Positions 18,273 through 26,214 of a DNA stretch of 33,923 nucleotides are shown here, piece by piece. Every line of letters starts with the position of its first letter. The first letter of the stretch is position 1. The stretch comes from Candidatus Delongbacteria bacterium (lineage in GTDB: Bacteria > JAGOEH01), in assembly GCA_017997825.1 (NCBI GenBank), contig JAGOEH010000011.1, forward strand, positions 1-33,923, read 5' to 3'. The translations under genes and the position numbers were made by a program. Under the pieces are notes generated by a model, which saw only the letters and a program-made list of their open reading frames with translations, did not search any database and had not been told where the DNA came from.

Positions 18273-18308
18273 GCATAACCGGCAAGGTAATCGCCTTGCC
18301 GGTTATGC
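18273..18308 (+). terminator. Perfect 15-bp hairpin between dnaK and grpE
   Basis: GCATAACCGGCAAGG (18273-18287) is perfectly complementary to 18294-18308 with a 6-nt loop TAATCG. No T-run follows on either strand, so it is not a standard intrinsic terminator. It could stop or pause RNA polymerase, protect the 3' end of dnaK mRNA, or mark an RNA cleavage site that makes dnaK more abundant than grpE. Confidence 0.7.
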
Positions 18309-18338
18309 ACGGATTTGACTATAAAAAACGAGGAAGCG

Positions 18339-18983
18339 ATGAAAAAAATGGAACCCCAACCCGAACAAAATCCTGCACCGGTGGAGGAAACCCGGAACGA
18401 ACCGGGACTCGAATCCGAAATGAATCAGGCTGAAGCCCCCCCCCGGAGTTCTTCCGGTCAAGAAGCGGAACCCAAAATACAGGATTATATCATTCATTTA
18501 CAACGGCTTCAGGCCGAATTTGATAATTATCGAAAACGGGTCAACAAGGAAAAAGAAAGCTGGGAAAAGCAGAGTGTCGGCGATTTTATCAAAAAGCTGC
18601 TGCCGATTCTGTCGGATATGGAGCGGGCTTTTTCTCAATTGCCGGAGCCCCAGAGCGAAGTGGAAAAAGGACTAAAACTGATTTTTATAAAATTTCGTGA
18701 GATTCTCCAAAAAGAGGGATTGAGTGAAATCAAAACTCTGGGAGAACCCTTCGATCCCCACCTGCATGACGCTATTATGATTCAGCCGGTGGAAGAGGGC
18801 GAGGACAATCGGGTGATCAATGAGTATGAGAAGGGGTATCTCTTTCATGATACCGTTCTCCGCCATGCCCGCGTCGTGGTCAGCCTGCGTCAGCCGGCTT
18901 CCCCCTCCAAATCGATCCCCTCAGACTCCTCTCCGGATGAGACGGCCAAATCGGCTTCCCCATCCTTCGACCAAATGGCTTAA
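18339..18983 (+). CDS. grpE: Nucleotide exchange factor GrpE
   Basis: GrpE is the dimeric thermosensor that releases ADP from DnaK. The 214 residues have an acidic disordered N-terminus, a long coiled coil (LQRLQAEFDNYRKRVNKEKE, about 55-75) and the beta-wing domain with GEPFDPHLHDAI and VINEYEKGYLFHDTVLRHARVVV. The frame is open further up to a TTG at 18315, but the ATG at 18339 has GAGG five bases before it and is preferred. A run of nine C (18436-18444) sits in the N-terminal coding part. It lies 119 bp after dnaK across a strong hairpin and 13 bp before the FmdB-like gene. Confidence 0.95.
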   Translation: MKKMEPQPEQNPAPVEETRNEPGLESEMNQAEAPPRSSSGQEAEPKIQDYIIHLQRLQAEFDNYRKRVNKEKESWEKQSVGDFIKKLLPILSDMERAFSQLPEPQSEVEKGLKLIFIKFREILQKEGLSEIKTLGEPFDPHLHDAIMIQPVEEGEDNRVINEYEKGYLFHDTVLRHARVVVSLRQPASPSKSIPSDSSPDETAKSASPSFDQMA

Positions 18984-18996
18984 GGAGGAAAGATTA

Positions 18997-19302
18997 ATGC
19001 CTACCTATGAATACCGTTGTCAGGATTGTAATTACCAATTCGAAAAATTTCAATCGATCACCGATTGTCCGCTGGATGTATGTCCCAAATGCGGCGGACA
19101 TATCAAACGTGTGATCAGTGGCGGTTCAGGACTCATTTTCAAAGGCTCCGGTTTTTATATCACCGATTATAAAAAAAGTAGTACCTCTCCGGCTTCCCAG
19201 AGCGATACCTCATCCTCCAAGAAAAACGGATCATCACCATCCGCCGAATCATCTAAATCGGCCTCGGTTCCTACTGCTTCCAAACCTGCCGATAAAGCCT
19301 GA
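18997..19302 (+). CDS. FmdB-family zinc-ribbon protein
   Basis: A 101-residue protein of the FmdB/putative regulatory protein family. MPTYEYRCQDCNYQFE with Cys8 and Cys11, and CPKCGG with Cys29 and Cys32, form a four-Cys zinc ribbon. It is followed by the family's typical GSGLIFKGSGFYITDY. The last 45 residues are a Ser/Lys/Pro-rich disordered tail. The family's function is not established; members often sit near chaperone or stress genes, as here after grpE. AAGGAGG lies six bases before the ATG. The same reading frame is open upstream inside grpE, but no start there has a ribosome-binding site. Confidence 0.9.
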   Translation: MPTYEYRCQDCNYQFEKFQSITDCPLDVCPKCGGHIKRVISGGSGLIFKGSGFYITDYKKSSTSPASQSDTSSSKKNGSSPSAESSKSASVPTASKPADKA

Positions 19303-19345
19303 GTTTTTCTATGTCAATGAGCCTAATTTTCAGGGAAATCATGGT

Positions 19346-19351
19346 TATAAT
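19346..19351 (+). promoter_or_regulatory. Possible -10 box for trxB-trx
   Basis: A perfect TATAAT lies 40 bp before trxB in an AT-rich gap after the FmdB-like gene. No good -35 hexamer is found at 16-18 bp, so this is weak support for an internal promoter. Confidence 0.3.
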
Positions 19352-19391
19352 ATTTGATAATGATAATAGTTGCCAATAACAAGGAGGAGCT

Positions 19392-20384
19392 ATGGCTGAT
19401 ATGTTATCGGTGAATCATTCTTCCAATCCGGATTCTTTCCAGGGCTCAGCCGAGGATACACTCGATCTGGCGATTATCGGAGCAGGTCCCGCCGGTCTCA
19501 CGGCGGGCATGTACGGTGCGCGCTCCCGATACCGGACTTTTATTTTCGAGAAGATGGCAGCCGGCGGTACCATCACCATCACCGAGTGGATCGAGAATTA
19601 CCCGGGTTTCCCAGAGGGAATTTCCGGATATGAATTGGCCTCCAAAATGGAAGAACAGGCCCTCCACTTTGGAGCCCGCCTGGTCCAGGAAGAAGTAGTG
19701 AAGATAGAACGGGATGGTCCCTATAAAATTATTTATACCGATCAACGGCAGTACCGGGCCCGGGCTTTACTCCTGGTGACCGGAACCAGTCTAAAAAAGC
19801 TGGGTGTCTCTGGTGAAAAGGAGTATACCGGCCGCGGGGTTTCCTACTGCGCCACTTGTGACGGCGCGTTTTATAAAGACAAAGTGGTGGTGGTGGTTGG
19901 AGGCGGAGACAGCGCGGTGGAAGAAGGGATCTATCTGACTAAATTTGCCCGCAAGGTGATTCTGATCCATCGCCGCGACCAGTTGCGGGCGGCTAAGATC
20001 GTTCAGGAACGTGCTTTCACCAATCCCCGGATGGAATTTATCTGGGATAGTGTGGTCGAAGAGATCAAAGGGGAAAGCAAGGTGACCCATGTCGTTTTAC
20101 GTAATCTCAAAACGGAGGTGCGATCGGTTCAGAATACTGACGGTGTGTTTGTATTTGTCGGGCAGATTCCCAATAATCAGTTGGCCCAATCCTTAGGTCT
20201 GCAGCGGGATGACCGGGGATTCGTGATAACCGGCAGTGATATGCAGACATCGGAGCCCGGGATTTGGGCGGCCGGGGATATTCGGAGTAAATCCCTGCTA
20301 CAGATTGCGACGGCTGTCGGTGAAGGTGCGCAGGCCGAGTTCTCGGCTGAAAAGTATCTGGAAGCTTGGCAGGAAGGAGCTTGA
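19392..20384 (+). CDS. trxB: Thioredoxin reductase
   Basis: TrxB uses NADPH and FAD to reduce thioredoxin. FAD-binding GAGPAGLTAGMYGAR starts at residue 30. The redox-active disulfide is Cys153-Ala-Thr-Cys156, and the NADPH site shows VGGGDSAVEEGIYL and HRRDQLRA (193-200). A C-terminal FAD motif reads GIWAAGDIRSKSLLQIATAVGEG. The 330 residues include an extra polar N-terminal stretch of about 22 residues before the Rossmann fold, and the start is supported by AAGGAGGAG six bases upstream of the ATG. Thioredoxin follows after one base, a clear functional pair. Confidence 0.97.
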   Translation: MADMLSVNHSSNPDSFQGSAEDTLDLAIIGAGPAGLTAGMYGARSRYRTFIFEKMAAGGTITITEWIENYPGFPEGISGYELASKMEEQALHFGARLVQEEVVKIERDGPYKIIYTDQRQYRARALLLVTGTSLKKLGVSGEKEYTGRGVSYCATCDGAFYKDKVVVVVGGGDSAVEEGIYLTKFARKVILIHRRDQLRAAKIVQERAFTNPRMEFIWDSVVEEIKGESKVTHVVLRNLKTEVRSVQNTDGVFVFVGQIPNNQLAQSLGLQRDDRGFVITGSDMQTSEPGIWAAGDIRSKSLLQIATAVGEGAQAEFSAEKYLEAWQEGA

Positions 20385-20385
20385 T

Positions 20386-20751
20386 ATGACCGAATCAATT
20401 CCCTTGCGGTTGGACATTTTACCGGATCAGCCGTTACAAGTTCTACATCTGAATGGGGATAATTTCAGTCCGGCGCTGGAAAAGTATCCGCTAATCCTGC
20501 TGGATTTTTGGGCGGAATGGTGTCATCCATGCCGGATGCTGGGGCCGGTATTGGAGGAGCTGGCTCTGGAATACCAAGGGCGTGTTGTGATCGCTAAAGT
20601 CAACATCGATCAGGATCCGGATTTGGCCCAATCCTATCAGGTGGAATCTATTCCAACCATCATGATACTCAAGCAAGGGAATCCGGTTGAGCGTTGGGTT
20701 GGCTTTCGTACAAAAAGCGAGATCAAAACCCTGCTAGTGCCCTATCTTTAA
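20386..20751 (+). CDS. Thioredoxin with CHPC active site
   Basis: A 121-residue thioredoxin-fold protein. FWAEWCHPCRMLGPVLEELA carries the active site Cys46-His47-Pro48-Cys49, and the cis-proline is Pro90 in ESIPTIMILK. Ordinary thioredoxins have CGPC, so Gly is replaced by His, which in other oxidoreductases raises the redox potential. The N-terminal extension of about 20 residues before the fold is short and has no signal peptide, so the protein is cytoplasmic. The start ATG follows the trxB stop (TGA-T-ATG) and has AAGGAG six bases before it, so it is translated with trxB and is presumably its substrate. Confidence 0.92.
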   Translation: MTESIPLRLDILPDQPLQVLHLNGDNFSPALEKYPLILLDFWAEWCHPCRMLGPVLEELALEYQGRVVIAKVNIDQDPDLAQSYQVESIPTIMILKQGNPVERWVGFRTKSEIKTLLVPYL

Positions 20752-20841
20752 TTTTTAACGGCTAATTCGAGCCGGTTTTCCGGATGATGATAGTCCGGCA
20801 TTAAGCGGGAGATCATTGGATTATAGAAGAGGGAGGATTCT

Positions 20842-21273
20842 ATGACGGAGAAAACCAAAACTCACGCTATCGTCCAACGGGTTGACGGGCTGACATTCGC
20901 CGCCCGTTCCAATTCCAACCACTGGGTCATGATGGATACCAGCCGGGAGTTCGGCGGGGCTGGAGCTGGATCGACCCCGATGGAATTGATTTTGATGGCG
21001 CTGGGGGGGTGCACCGGGATGGATGTATTATCGATTCTGCAAAAAAAACGCCTGAAAGTGACCGATTTGAGGTTGGAACTGGAGGGCGAAAAATCCACTG
21101 ACTACCCCATGGTTTATACCCATATTACCATCACCTACCATGTTTATGGTCATGGCATCAAGGAGGAGGATGTCAAGCGGGCGGTGGAATTGTCTGAAAG
21201 CAAGTACTGCAGTGTCCAGGCTATGCTGCGGCAATCCTGTCCGATTACATTAAACTATCAGATTTATGACTGA
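20842..21273 (+). CDS. OsmC/Ohr-family peroxiredoxin-like protein
   Basis: A 143-residue OsmC-family protein of the YhfA-like branch. Members of the family reduce organic hydroperoxides with two cysteines. FGGAGAGSTPMELILMALGGCTGMDV holds Cys57 in the conserved helix, and SKYCSVQAMLRQSCP holds Cys123 and Cys133. Cys57 and Cys123 are the likely pair. GGGAGGATTCT precedes the ATG. It is 90 bp downstream of thioredoxin, so a trxB-trx-osmC thiol-peroxide group is plausible. Its last 29 bp overlap the end of the histidine kinase gene on the other strand. Substrate is unknown. Confidence 0.9.
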   Translation: MTEKTKTHAIVQRVDGLTFAARSNSNHWVMMDTSREFGGAGAGSTPMELILMALGGCTGMDVLSILQKKRLKVTDLRLELEGEKSTDYPMVYTHITITYHVYGHGIKEEDVKRAVELSESKYCSVQAMLRQSCPITLNYQIYD

Positions 21274-23029
21274 TGATCGGATCGTGATGCGGTTTTTTTG
21301 ACTGGGGCTGATCCTGGGGAATAACGATTGTGATAGTCGCTCCTAGCCCGCGGCCTTCACTTTCGGCCTGAATCGTTCCGCCCATGCTGTTGACGGCATT
21401 GGCACACGAATGCAGTCCGAATCCATGTCCTGAGTTTTCCCCTTGCTTGGTGGTAAACCCCCAAGTGAACATGTGGTCCAGATCCTCTTTCGAGATTCCA
21501 CACCCGGTATCCCGAACCTGGATCATGGCTGAATTCTCCCGGACCTGGGTGCTGATGTAAACCCGTTTATGATTTCCATCTCCCATTTGAATGGCTTCAA
21601 TTGCATTTTTCCCAACATTGACCAGGACCTGGTGGAGTTTAATCCGTTCCAGTTTCAACATCGGCATTTTGAGATCGTAATTCTCGACCAGTTCGATACC
21701 CAGGCGGTCAATCTTATCCTTGAAGATGCTGACGGAGTCCCGAATCAGCTGTGCCAGATCAACCTGTTCGATTACGTTCATCCCGGCATAGCGCTGCTGG
21801 GTATTCAGGATGTCCGTAATCAGTGATATTCGGCCCAGCAGATAATTCATGTGGTTGGAAAACTCGTGACTTTGCTGTTCCATAAAGCTGATATAGCTTT
21901 CAAAATACTGGATAAATTTCTCACCTTTCGGATCCTCCTGGAGAAACCGATCCAGCTGGCCTCGCTTATCCTTGATCAACTGGAGTATCTTTTGCAGTTT
22001 GGTTACATTCGGCATGGTGTCCTCACGGGATAACAGGCTAAGCCTAACATTGATGCTGGTGATGACATTACCGATGTTATGCAGCACGGAGGAGGCCAGT
22101 TCGGCTTTTCCGGCCTGATGGGCGGATTCTACCAGTTCCTCCTGGGCTTTTTTTAATTCCTCGGTTGTTCGGCTCAGATTGGCGTTTTTTTCCGCCAGTT
22201 CCGAGGTTCGTTGTTCAACCTGATCCTGGAGCTGTTTGGTATTGTTTTCGATCCAGCGGCTGATGGCGATGATTTCGTCCCCGTATCCGATCAAGGCTTT
22301 GATTTCCTCATCCGAAAGCTTGTAATCACGGGTTGAGATATTACGGATTTTGTCGACCAATGCTTCCAAGGGGTGGATGATATTGCGATTGATTAAAAAA
22401 TAGGCGGCTGTAAATCCGATGATGAAGGCCAGCGCGCTCAGGTAAAGAATCTGGTGCAGCATGGCCTTGATTTCCCGTTCCAGACTCTGGAAAGAATAAT
22501 AAAAGATAATATTGGCCGTATGACGGTTGAAGAAGTCATAATAGGGGATCAAGACCGCCATGATTTGTTTGGAGGGGCGGCCGGACTGGATGGTGGAGAA
22601 GATCTTTTTGGCTCTCATGGCATTCAGAATGGTTTCATCCTGGACGATTCGACGGCTTCCCCGGTATTTTCCATCATTGAACTCTTCGGTGCTGAAGGCT
22701 ATGATTCCACTGGTGTCTGTGATTTCAACCCGTTCCAAATCCCGGTTCAGGTCGAAAACCCTGGACTGGATCTCGCTTTTCAATGTGGCGAACGCATTGA
22801 CATAGTTGGCGGAAAACAGATTCACCATATGCAGGCTGGATTGGGACGAGAACGCTATGTTGCTTTCTTGGAAACGGATATGTTTTTCGTTCTTGTTGGT
22901 CAGATAGATATAAGAAAAGGAAAGTACCAGCAATATAGAATAAAGGATTCCAAAAATCACGGATAAACGCAGCTTCAGCGAAATTCTGCTAAAACGAGTC
23001 ATTTCGGATTCAAGGTTCATACCATCCAT
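21245..23029 (-). CDS. Membrane histidine kinase paired with a periplasmic binding protein
   Basis: A 594-residue sensor kinase. Membrane segments at about 23-45 and 193-215 enclose a periplasmic sensor of about 145 residues. A HAMP-like stretch and a coiled coil (about 262-310) lead to the H-box SVLHNIGNVITSINV with the likely phosphorylated His317. The ATPase domain has NVGKNAIEAI (Asn475), RDTGCGIS (about 506-513) and GHGFGLHSCANAV. The LHNIGN type of H-box differs from the classic HExxxP. It starts inside the last 20 bp of the solute-binding protein gene, implying coupled translation. No response regulator is next to it; the GGDEF regulator 8 kb away is the only one in the window. Confidence 0.93.
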   Translation of the reverse strand: MDGMNLESEMTRFSRISLKLRLSVIFGILYSILLVLSFSYIYLTNKNEKHIRFQESNIAFSSQSSLHMVNLFSANYVNAFATLKSEIQSRVFDLNRDLERVEITDTSGIIAFSTEEFNDGKYRGSRRIVQDETILNAMRAKKIFSTIQSGRPSKQIMAVLIPYYDFFNRHTANIIFYYSFQSLEREIKAMLHQILYLSALAFIIGFTAAYFLINRNIIHPLEALVDKIRNISTRDYKLSDEEIKALIGYGDEIIAISRWIENNTKQLQDQVEQRTSELAEKNANLSRTTEELKKAQEELVESAHQAGKAELASSVLHNIGNVITSINVRLSLLSREDTMPNVTKLQKILQLIKDKRGQLDRFLQEDPKGEKFIQYFESYISFMEQQSHEFSNHMNYLLGRISLITDILNTQQRYAGMNVIEQVDLAQLIRDSVSIFKDKIDRLGIELVENYDLKMPMLKLERIKLHQVLVNVGKNAIEAIQMGDGNHKRVYISTQVRENSAMIQVRDTGCGISKEDLDHMFTWGFTTKQGENSGHGFGLHSCANAVNSMGGTIQAESEGRGLGATITIVIPQDQPQSKKPHHDPIISHKSDSLM

Positions 23030-24284
23030 TTTGTTCTACCTTTTTATGAATCGTTTCCAGGTTGGCTTCCAACAGATCGGATTTATACTCCAGGCTTATG
23101 ATTTTCTGCAGGGTTTCCAGGGCCAGATAATTATAATCATGGCTGATATTCTCATAGCCCCATCCGAAGAGTAGGGTTGGTTTCCGGTTCAACAGGTCAT
23201 AAATCATTCGGCTGTTGGGAGAGAGTGATTGGATGTCGGTCGTACGGATTCCGGAAAGCCGTTTAACTTCCCGGTTCCAGCGGTTGATTTGCCGGGTATT
23301 TAATAAACTCTTCAGGAACTGAACTGCTTCGGCTTTATGAGGAGATTTTTCGTAGATGCATAATCCGTTGTTCAGTTCGATGAACAGGTAGTGATCACCG
23401 ATCGTGGTGGTCTGGTTCAGATTGAACATGGGCAGGATACCCATGTCGGAGGGCTGGAAGGGAGAAGAGAGGTAGGCGGTGCTGCTGATATACATTCCGG
23501 CCCGTTTTTCACTAAATCGCTGCTGGGCTTCCAGATCGGATATATTCTGAAAATCTCCTTCATTATAAGGTCGGTAGGTGGCAATAATGGTCTGGTAGAC
23601 CTTGAAGGAGGTAATCAATTCCCGGTCATTCCAGGGAAGACGCCCCGAAAGAAACTGATGCATTTTATCCGGCCCCAGGCGCCGCAGCATGATGTGAAAC
23701 AGAAAGGTAGCCCCTTTCAGAAAATCATCCCCCTTCATCCCAATCACCAGCGGTGAAAAATTACTGATTCTCCGGCTTTTCAGATTCTTGCAAATGATCG
23801 AGAATTCACTCAGAGAAAAATTTTCCGAGGAGGGGATGGGAATTCCAAGCTCATTAAACAGGCGTTTATTGTAGAATATGACGAAGGTCGATATCTCCAG
23901 CGGGAACAGATTGAGATGGTTCTGCTGGAGATGCTTGACGATCACCGGCTGAAAATAGGTTCTGAAATCGAAATACCGGGAAAGCGGTTCCATAACGGAT
24001 AACCGATTATTTTTAATATTGTCGGTCGGAACAAATATATCGGGGGCATTCGGGGCTTCCGGTAAAAGAAATTTAAACTCCACCTCTCTGGAGAACTGCA
24101 GCGGATCACTGGCATGACAGATTTGAATCGTGGTTTGGTTCTCCCGGTTATAATCAGCTACCAGGGTATCAATATAGGATTTAAGGCTGGTATTGGTTCC
24201 CCAGTTGGTGGTTATCATCAGAGATTCAGCCATACTGTAGCTGGATAACAAGAGAAAAAAGAGTATGAGGTGAAGTTGTTTCAT
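23010..24284 (-). CDS. Periplasmic solute-binding protein (ABC sugar type), orphan from its transporter
   Basis: A 424-residue extracellular solute-binding protein of the sugar/family 1 type. Residues 1-19 form a Sec signal peptide (cleavage near SMAES) with no lipobox Cys, so it should be soluble in the periplasm. Supporting features are NWGTNTSLKSYIDTLVADYN near the N-terminus, PNAPDIFVPTDN, FVIFYNKRLFNELGI and the hinge-side EKSPHKAEAVQFLKSL. No permease or ATPase gene is adjacent. Its end overlaps the histidine kinase start by 20 bp, which suggests it presents a ligand to that kinase. The ATG has no Shine-Dalgarno site and lies at the predicted transcription start. The ligand is unknown. 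Confidence 0.88.
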   Translation of the reverse strand: MKQLHLILFFLLLSSYSMAESLMITTNWGTNTSLKSYIDTLVADYNRENQTTIQICHASDPLQFSREVEFKFLLPEAPNAPDIFVPTDNIKNNRLSVMEPLSRYFDFRTYFQPVIVKHLQQNHLNLFPLEISTFVIFYNKRLFNELGIPIPSSENFSLSEFSIICKNLKSRRISNFSPLVIGMKGDDFLKGATFLFHIMLRRLGPDKMHQFLSGRLPWNDRELITSFKVYQTIIATYRPYNEGDFQNISDLEAQQRFSEKRAGMYISSTAYLSSPFQPSDMGILPMFNLNQTTTIGDHYLFIELNNGLCIYEKSPHKAEAVQFLKSLLNTRQINRWNREVKRLSGIRTTDIQSLSPNSRMIYDLLNRKPTLLFGWGYENISHDYNYLALETLQKIISLEYKSDLLEANLETIHKKVEQNGWYEP

Positions 24285-24291
24285 TTAAACT

Positions 24292-24320
24292 ATGATATAT
24301 CAAGTCATCGGGTTTGTCAA
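24292..24320 (-). promoter_or_regulatory. Promoter of the binding protein-kinase pair, leaderless geometry
   Basis: Minus-strand TTGACA (24320-24315), 17 bp, TATCAT (24297-24292). The -10 box ends 7 nt before ATG 24284, so transcription should start at 24285 or 24284. Confidence 0.75.
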
Positions 24321-24371
24321 TACAATTTTCCTGTTTTTTTATGGGAGTCATCCGGGCGGATCAAAATATTA

Positions 24372-24399
24372 TTGACTTTTCAATGGTTTTAGATATATT
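24372..24399 (+). promoter_or_regulatory. Promoter of the flavodiiron-rubrerythrin operon
   Basis: TTGACT (24372-24377), 16 bp, TATATT (24394-24399). Predicted start near 24406, leader about 130 nt. It is divergent from the binding-protein promoter; the two -35 boxes are 51 bp apart. Confidence 0.68.
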
Positions 24400-24536
24400 A
24401 GGTGGAACAAAGAATCCTTGTAATTATTTGAATCCAGCCCCGGTATCATGGCGGATGAATGGATGGCTGAAGTGCATCGATGCGGCGGTCCCTGAACCGG
24501 ACTATGATGACGGGGTGATTAAGAAAAGGAGCCAGT

Positions 24537-25700
24537 ATGTTGCCTGTCAAACTTAATGACGATATTTACTGGGTTGGAGGGATTGATTGGGATTTGAGAA
24601 ATTTTCACGGGTATCTGACCCAGCGGGGATCGACCTATAATGCCTATTTGATCATGGATGAGAAGATTACGCTGATCGATACGGTCAAGCATTATCTGGC
24701 CGATGAATTGCTGGAACGGATATCGCACGTTGTGGATCCGGCCAGGATCGATCTGGTGATCAGTAATCATGTGGAGATGGATCACTCCGGGAGTTTACCC
24801 CGGATTATGGACCTGCTTCCCCAGGCCCAATTGGTAACATCGCCGAGTGGTGAAAAAGGGTTACGCGCCCACTACCGGAAGGACTGGAATTTTAAAATAG
24901 TCAAGAGTGGAGAGTCGGTCAATCTGGGTAAACGGAGTATTCAGTTTGTTCATACTCCGATGGTTCATTGGCCGGATAATATGGTCAGTTATTGTCCCGA
25001 GGAGAAGATTCTATTTTCCAACGATGCCTTTGGACAGCATATTGCCTCCAGTGAGCGGTTTGATGATGAATTGCCGTTGGATATGGTGATGGGTGAAGCG
25101 CGGAAATACTATGCCAACATCGTACTGCCTTATGGTGAACAGGTCCAGAAAGCCCTGGGAGCGTTGGCTGGAATTCCGATCGATATGATTGCCCCCAGTC
25201 ATGGGGTGATCTGGCGCCGCCATATACCGGCTATTTTGGAGGAATACCGACAATGGTCCACCCATCAGACCCAGAATCGGGCCCTGATCATTTACGATAC
25301 CATGTGGGGATCCACTGAAAAAATCGCTTATGCCATCCAGCGGGCCTTTGAAAGCCGCGGATTATCAACGGCGATGCTGACGTTGAGGAATAATCATATT
25401 TCCGATATCATGACGGAGGTCTTGACAGCCCGCTATCTGATGATCGGATCGCCGACGCTCAATAATACCATGCTGCCGACGGTGGCTTCTTTTCTGACCT
25501 ATCTGAGAGGATTGGCTCCGAAAAATCGTAAGGCGGCTGCGTTTGGTTCTTACGGCTGGAGCGGGCAGAGCATCGCTCAAGTGGAAGAGATTCTTAAGGC
25601 CTGCAATTTTGATATCATGACCGATATGATCCGGGTTAAGTATATCCCGGATGCTCAGGAGTTAAAATCCATCGAAGACAAGATTGTGAGCTGTTTGTGA
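24537..25700 (+). CDS. Flavodiiron protein (oxygen / nitric oxide reductase)
   Basis: A 387-residue class A flavodiiron protein that reduces oxygen to water or NO to N2O in the cytoplasm of anaerobes. The beta-lactamase-like domain holds all diiron ligands: SNHVEMDHSG (His78, Glu80, Asp82, His83), His144, Asp163 and His222. A flavodoxin domain (about 249-387) has the FMN phosphate loop YDTMWGSTEKIA and SPTLNNTM. No rubredoxin or flavin reductase is fused or adjacent, so the electron donor is elsewhere. AAAGGAG lies five bases before the ATG. The rubrerythrin-like gene follows 28 bp later. Sequence alone cannot tell an O2 preference from an NO preference. Confidence 0.95.
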   Translation: MLPVKLNDDIYWVGGIDWDLRNFHGYLTQRGSTYNAYLIMDEKITLIDTVKHYLADELLERISHVVDPARIDLVISNHVEMDHSGSLPRIMDLLPQAQLVTSPSGEKGLRAHYRKDWNFKIVKSGESVNLGKRSIQFVHTPMVHWPDNMVSYCPEEKILFSNDAFGQHIASSERFDDELPLDMVMGEARKYYANIVLPYGEQVQKALGALAGIPIDMIAPSHGVIWRRHIPAILEEYRQWSTHQTQNRALIIYDTMWGSTEKIAYAIQRAFESRGLSTAMLTLRNNHISDIMTEVLTARYLMIGSPTLNNTMLPTVASFLTYLRGLAPKNRKAAAFGSYGWSGQSIAQVEEILKACNFDIMTDMIRVKYIPDAQELKSIEDKIVSCL

Positions 25701-25728
25701 ACCCCTCAAACCGCAAGGAGAGTGAACA

Positions 25729-26181
25729 ATGGATCATGAGAAACTGGATAGTATCATTCGGTTTGCGATCGACCGTGAGCAGGAGGCGGTCAATTTCTAT
25801 CAGGAGTTGCAGACCAAAACCAAGTTCAGCGGAAAAAAAGAATTCCTAAATAGCCTGGAGATGATGGAAAAGGGACATATCGAGATTCTGAGGCATATTC
25901 AGCGTCAGACTGTATCACAACTGGATATCCCGGCCGTTGCGAACATGAAGATCAGCGACTACCTGGTGCCGGCCCAGAGCGAAGGTGAGATGAGCTACCA
26001 GGATATCATCATTACCGCCATGAAACGGGAAGAAGCGTCTTATAAACTATACAGTATGCTGGCCGGCAATTTTCAGGATGCCGATACCCGAAAACTATTC
26101 GAAAAACTGGCATCGGAAGAGGCTCAGCATAAATCACGCTTCGAAGAGATCTATGATCAGGAAATTCTGAAGGAAAACTGA
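25729..26181 (+). CDS. Rubrerythrin-like ferritin-superfamily diiron protein
   Basis: A 150-residue four-helix protein with the diiron pattern of rubrerythrins: Glu19 in REQEAVNFY, Glu47 and His50 in EKGH, Glu102 in KREEASYKLY, and Glu131 and His134 in EEAQH. It lacks the C-terminal rubredoxin domain of full rubrerythrins. The likely role is peroxide reduction or iron handling under oxidative stress. It follows the flavodiiron gene by 28 bp with a good AAGGAG site, so the two form an oxygen-defence operon in which peroxide and O2 are removed together. It ends 33 bp from the convergent GT2 gene. Confidence 0.9.
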   Translation: MDHEKLDSIIRFAIDREQEAVNFYQELQTKTKFSGKKEFLNSLEMMEKGHIEILRHIQRQTVSQLDIPAVANMKISDYLVPAQSEGEMSYQDIIITAMKREEASYKLYSMLAGNFQDADTRKLFEKLASEEAQHKSRFEEIYDQEILKEN

Positions 26182-26214
26182 CCGAAGGTCTGAGATCGGA
26201 TCTGAAACGAGGGA

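Noticed and set aside
24448-24495. Fifteen-codon ORF in the flavodiiron leader
   Set aside because: No Shine-Dalgarno site, no runs of one amino acid and no attenuator hairpin downstream.
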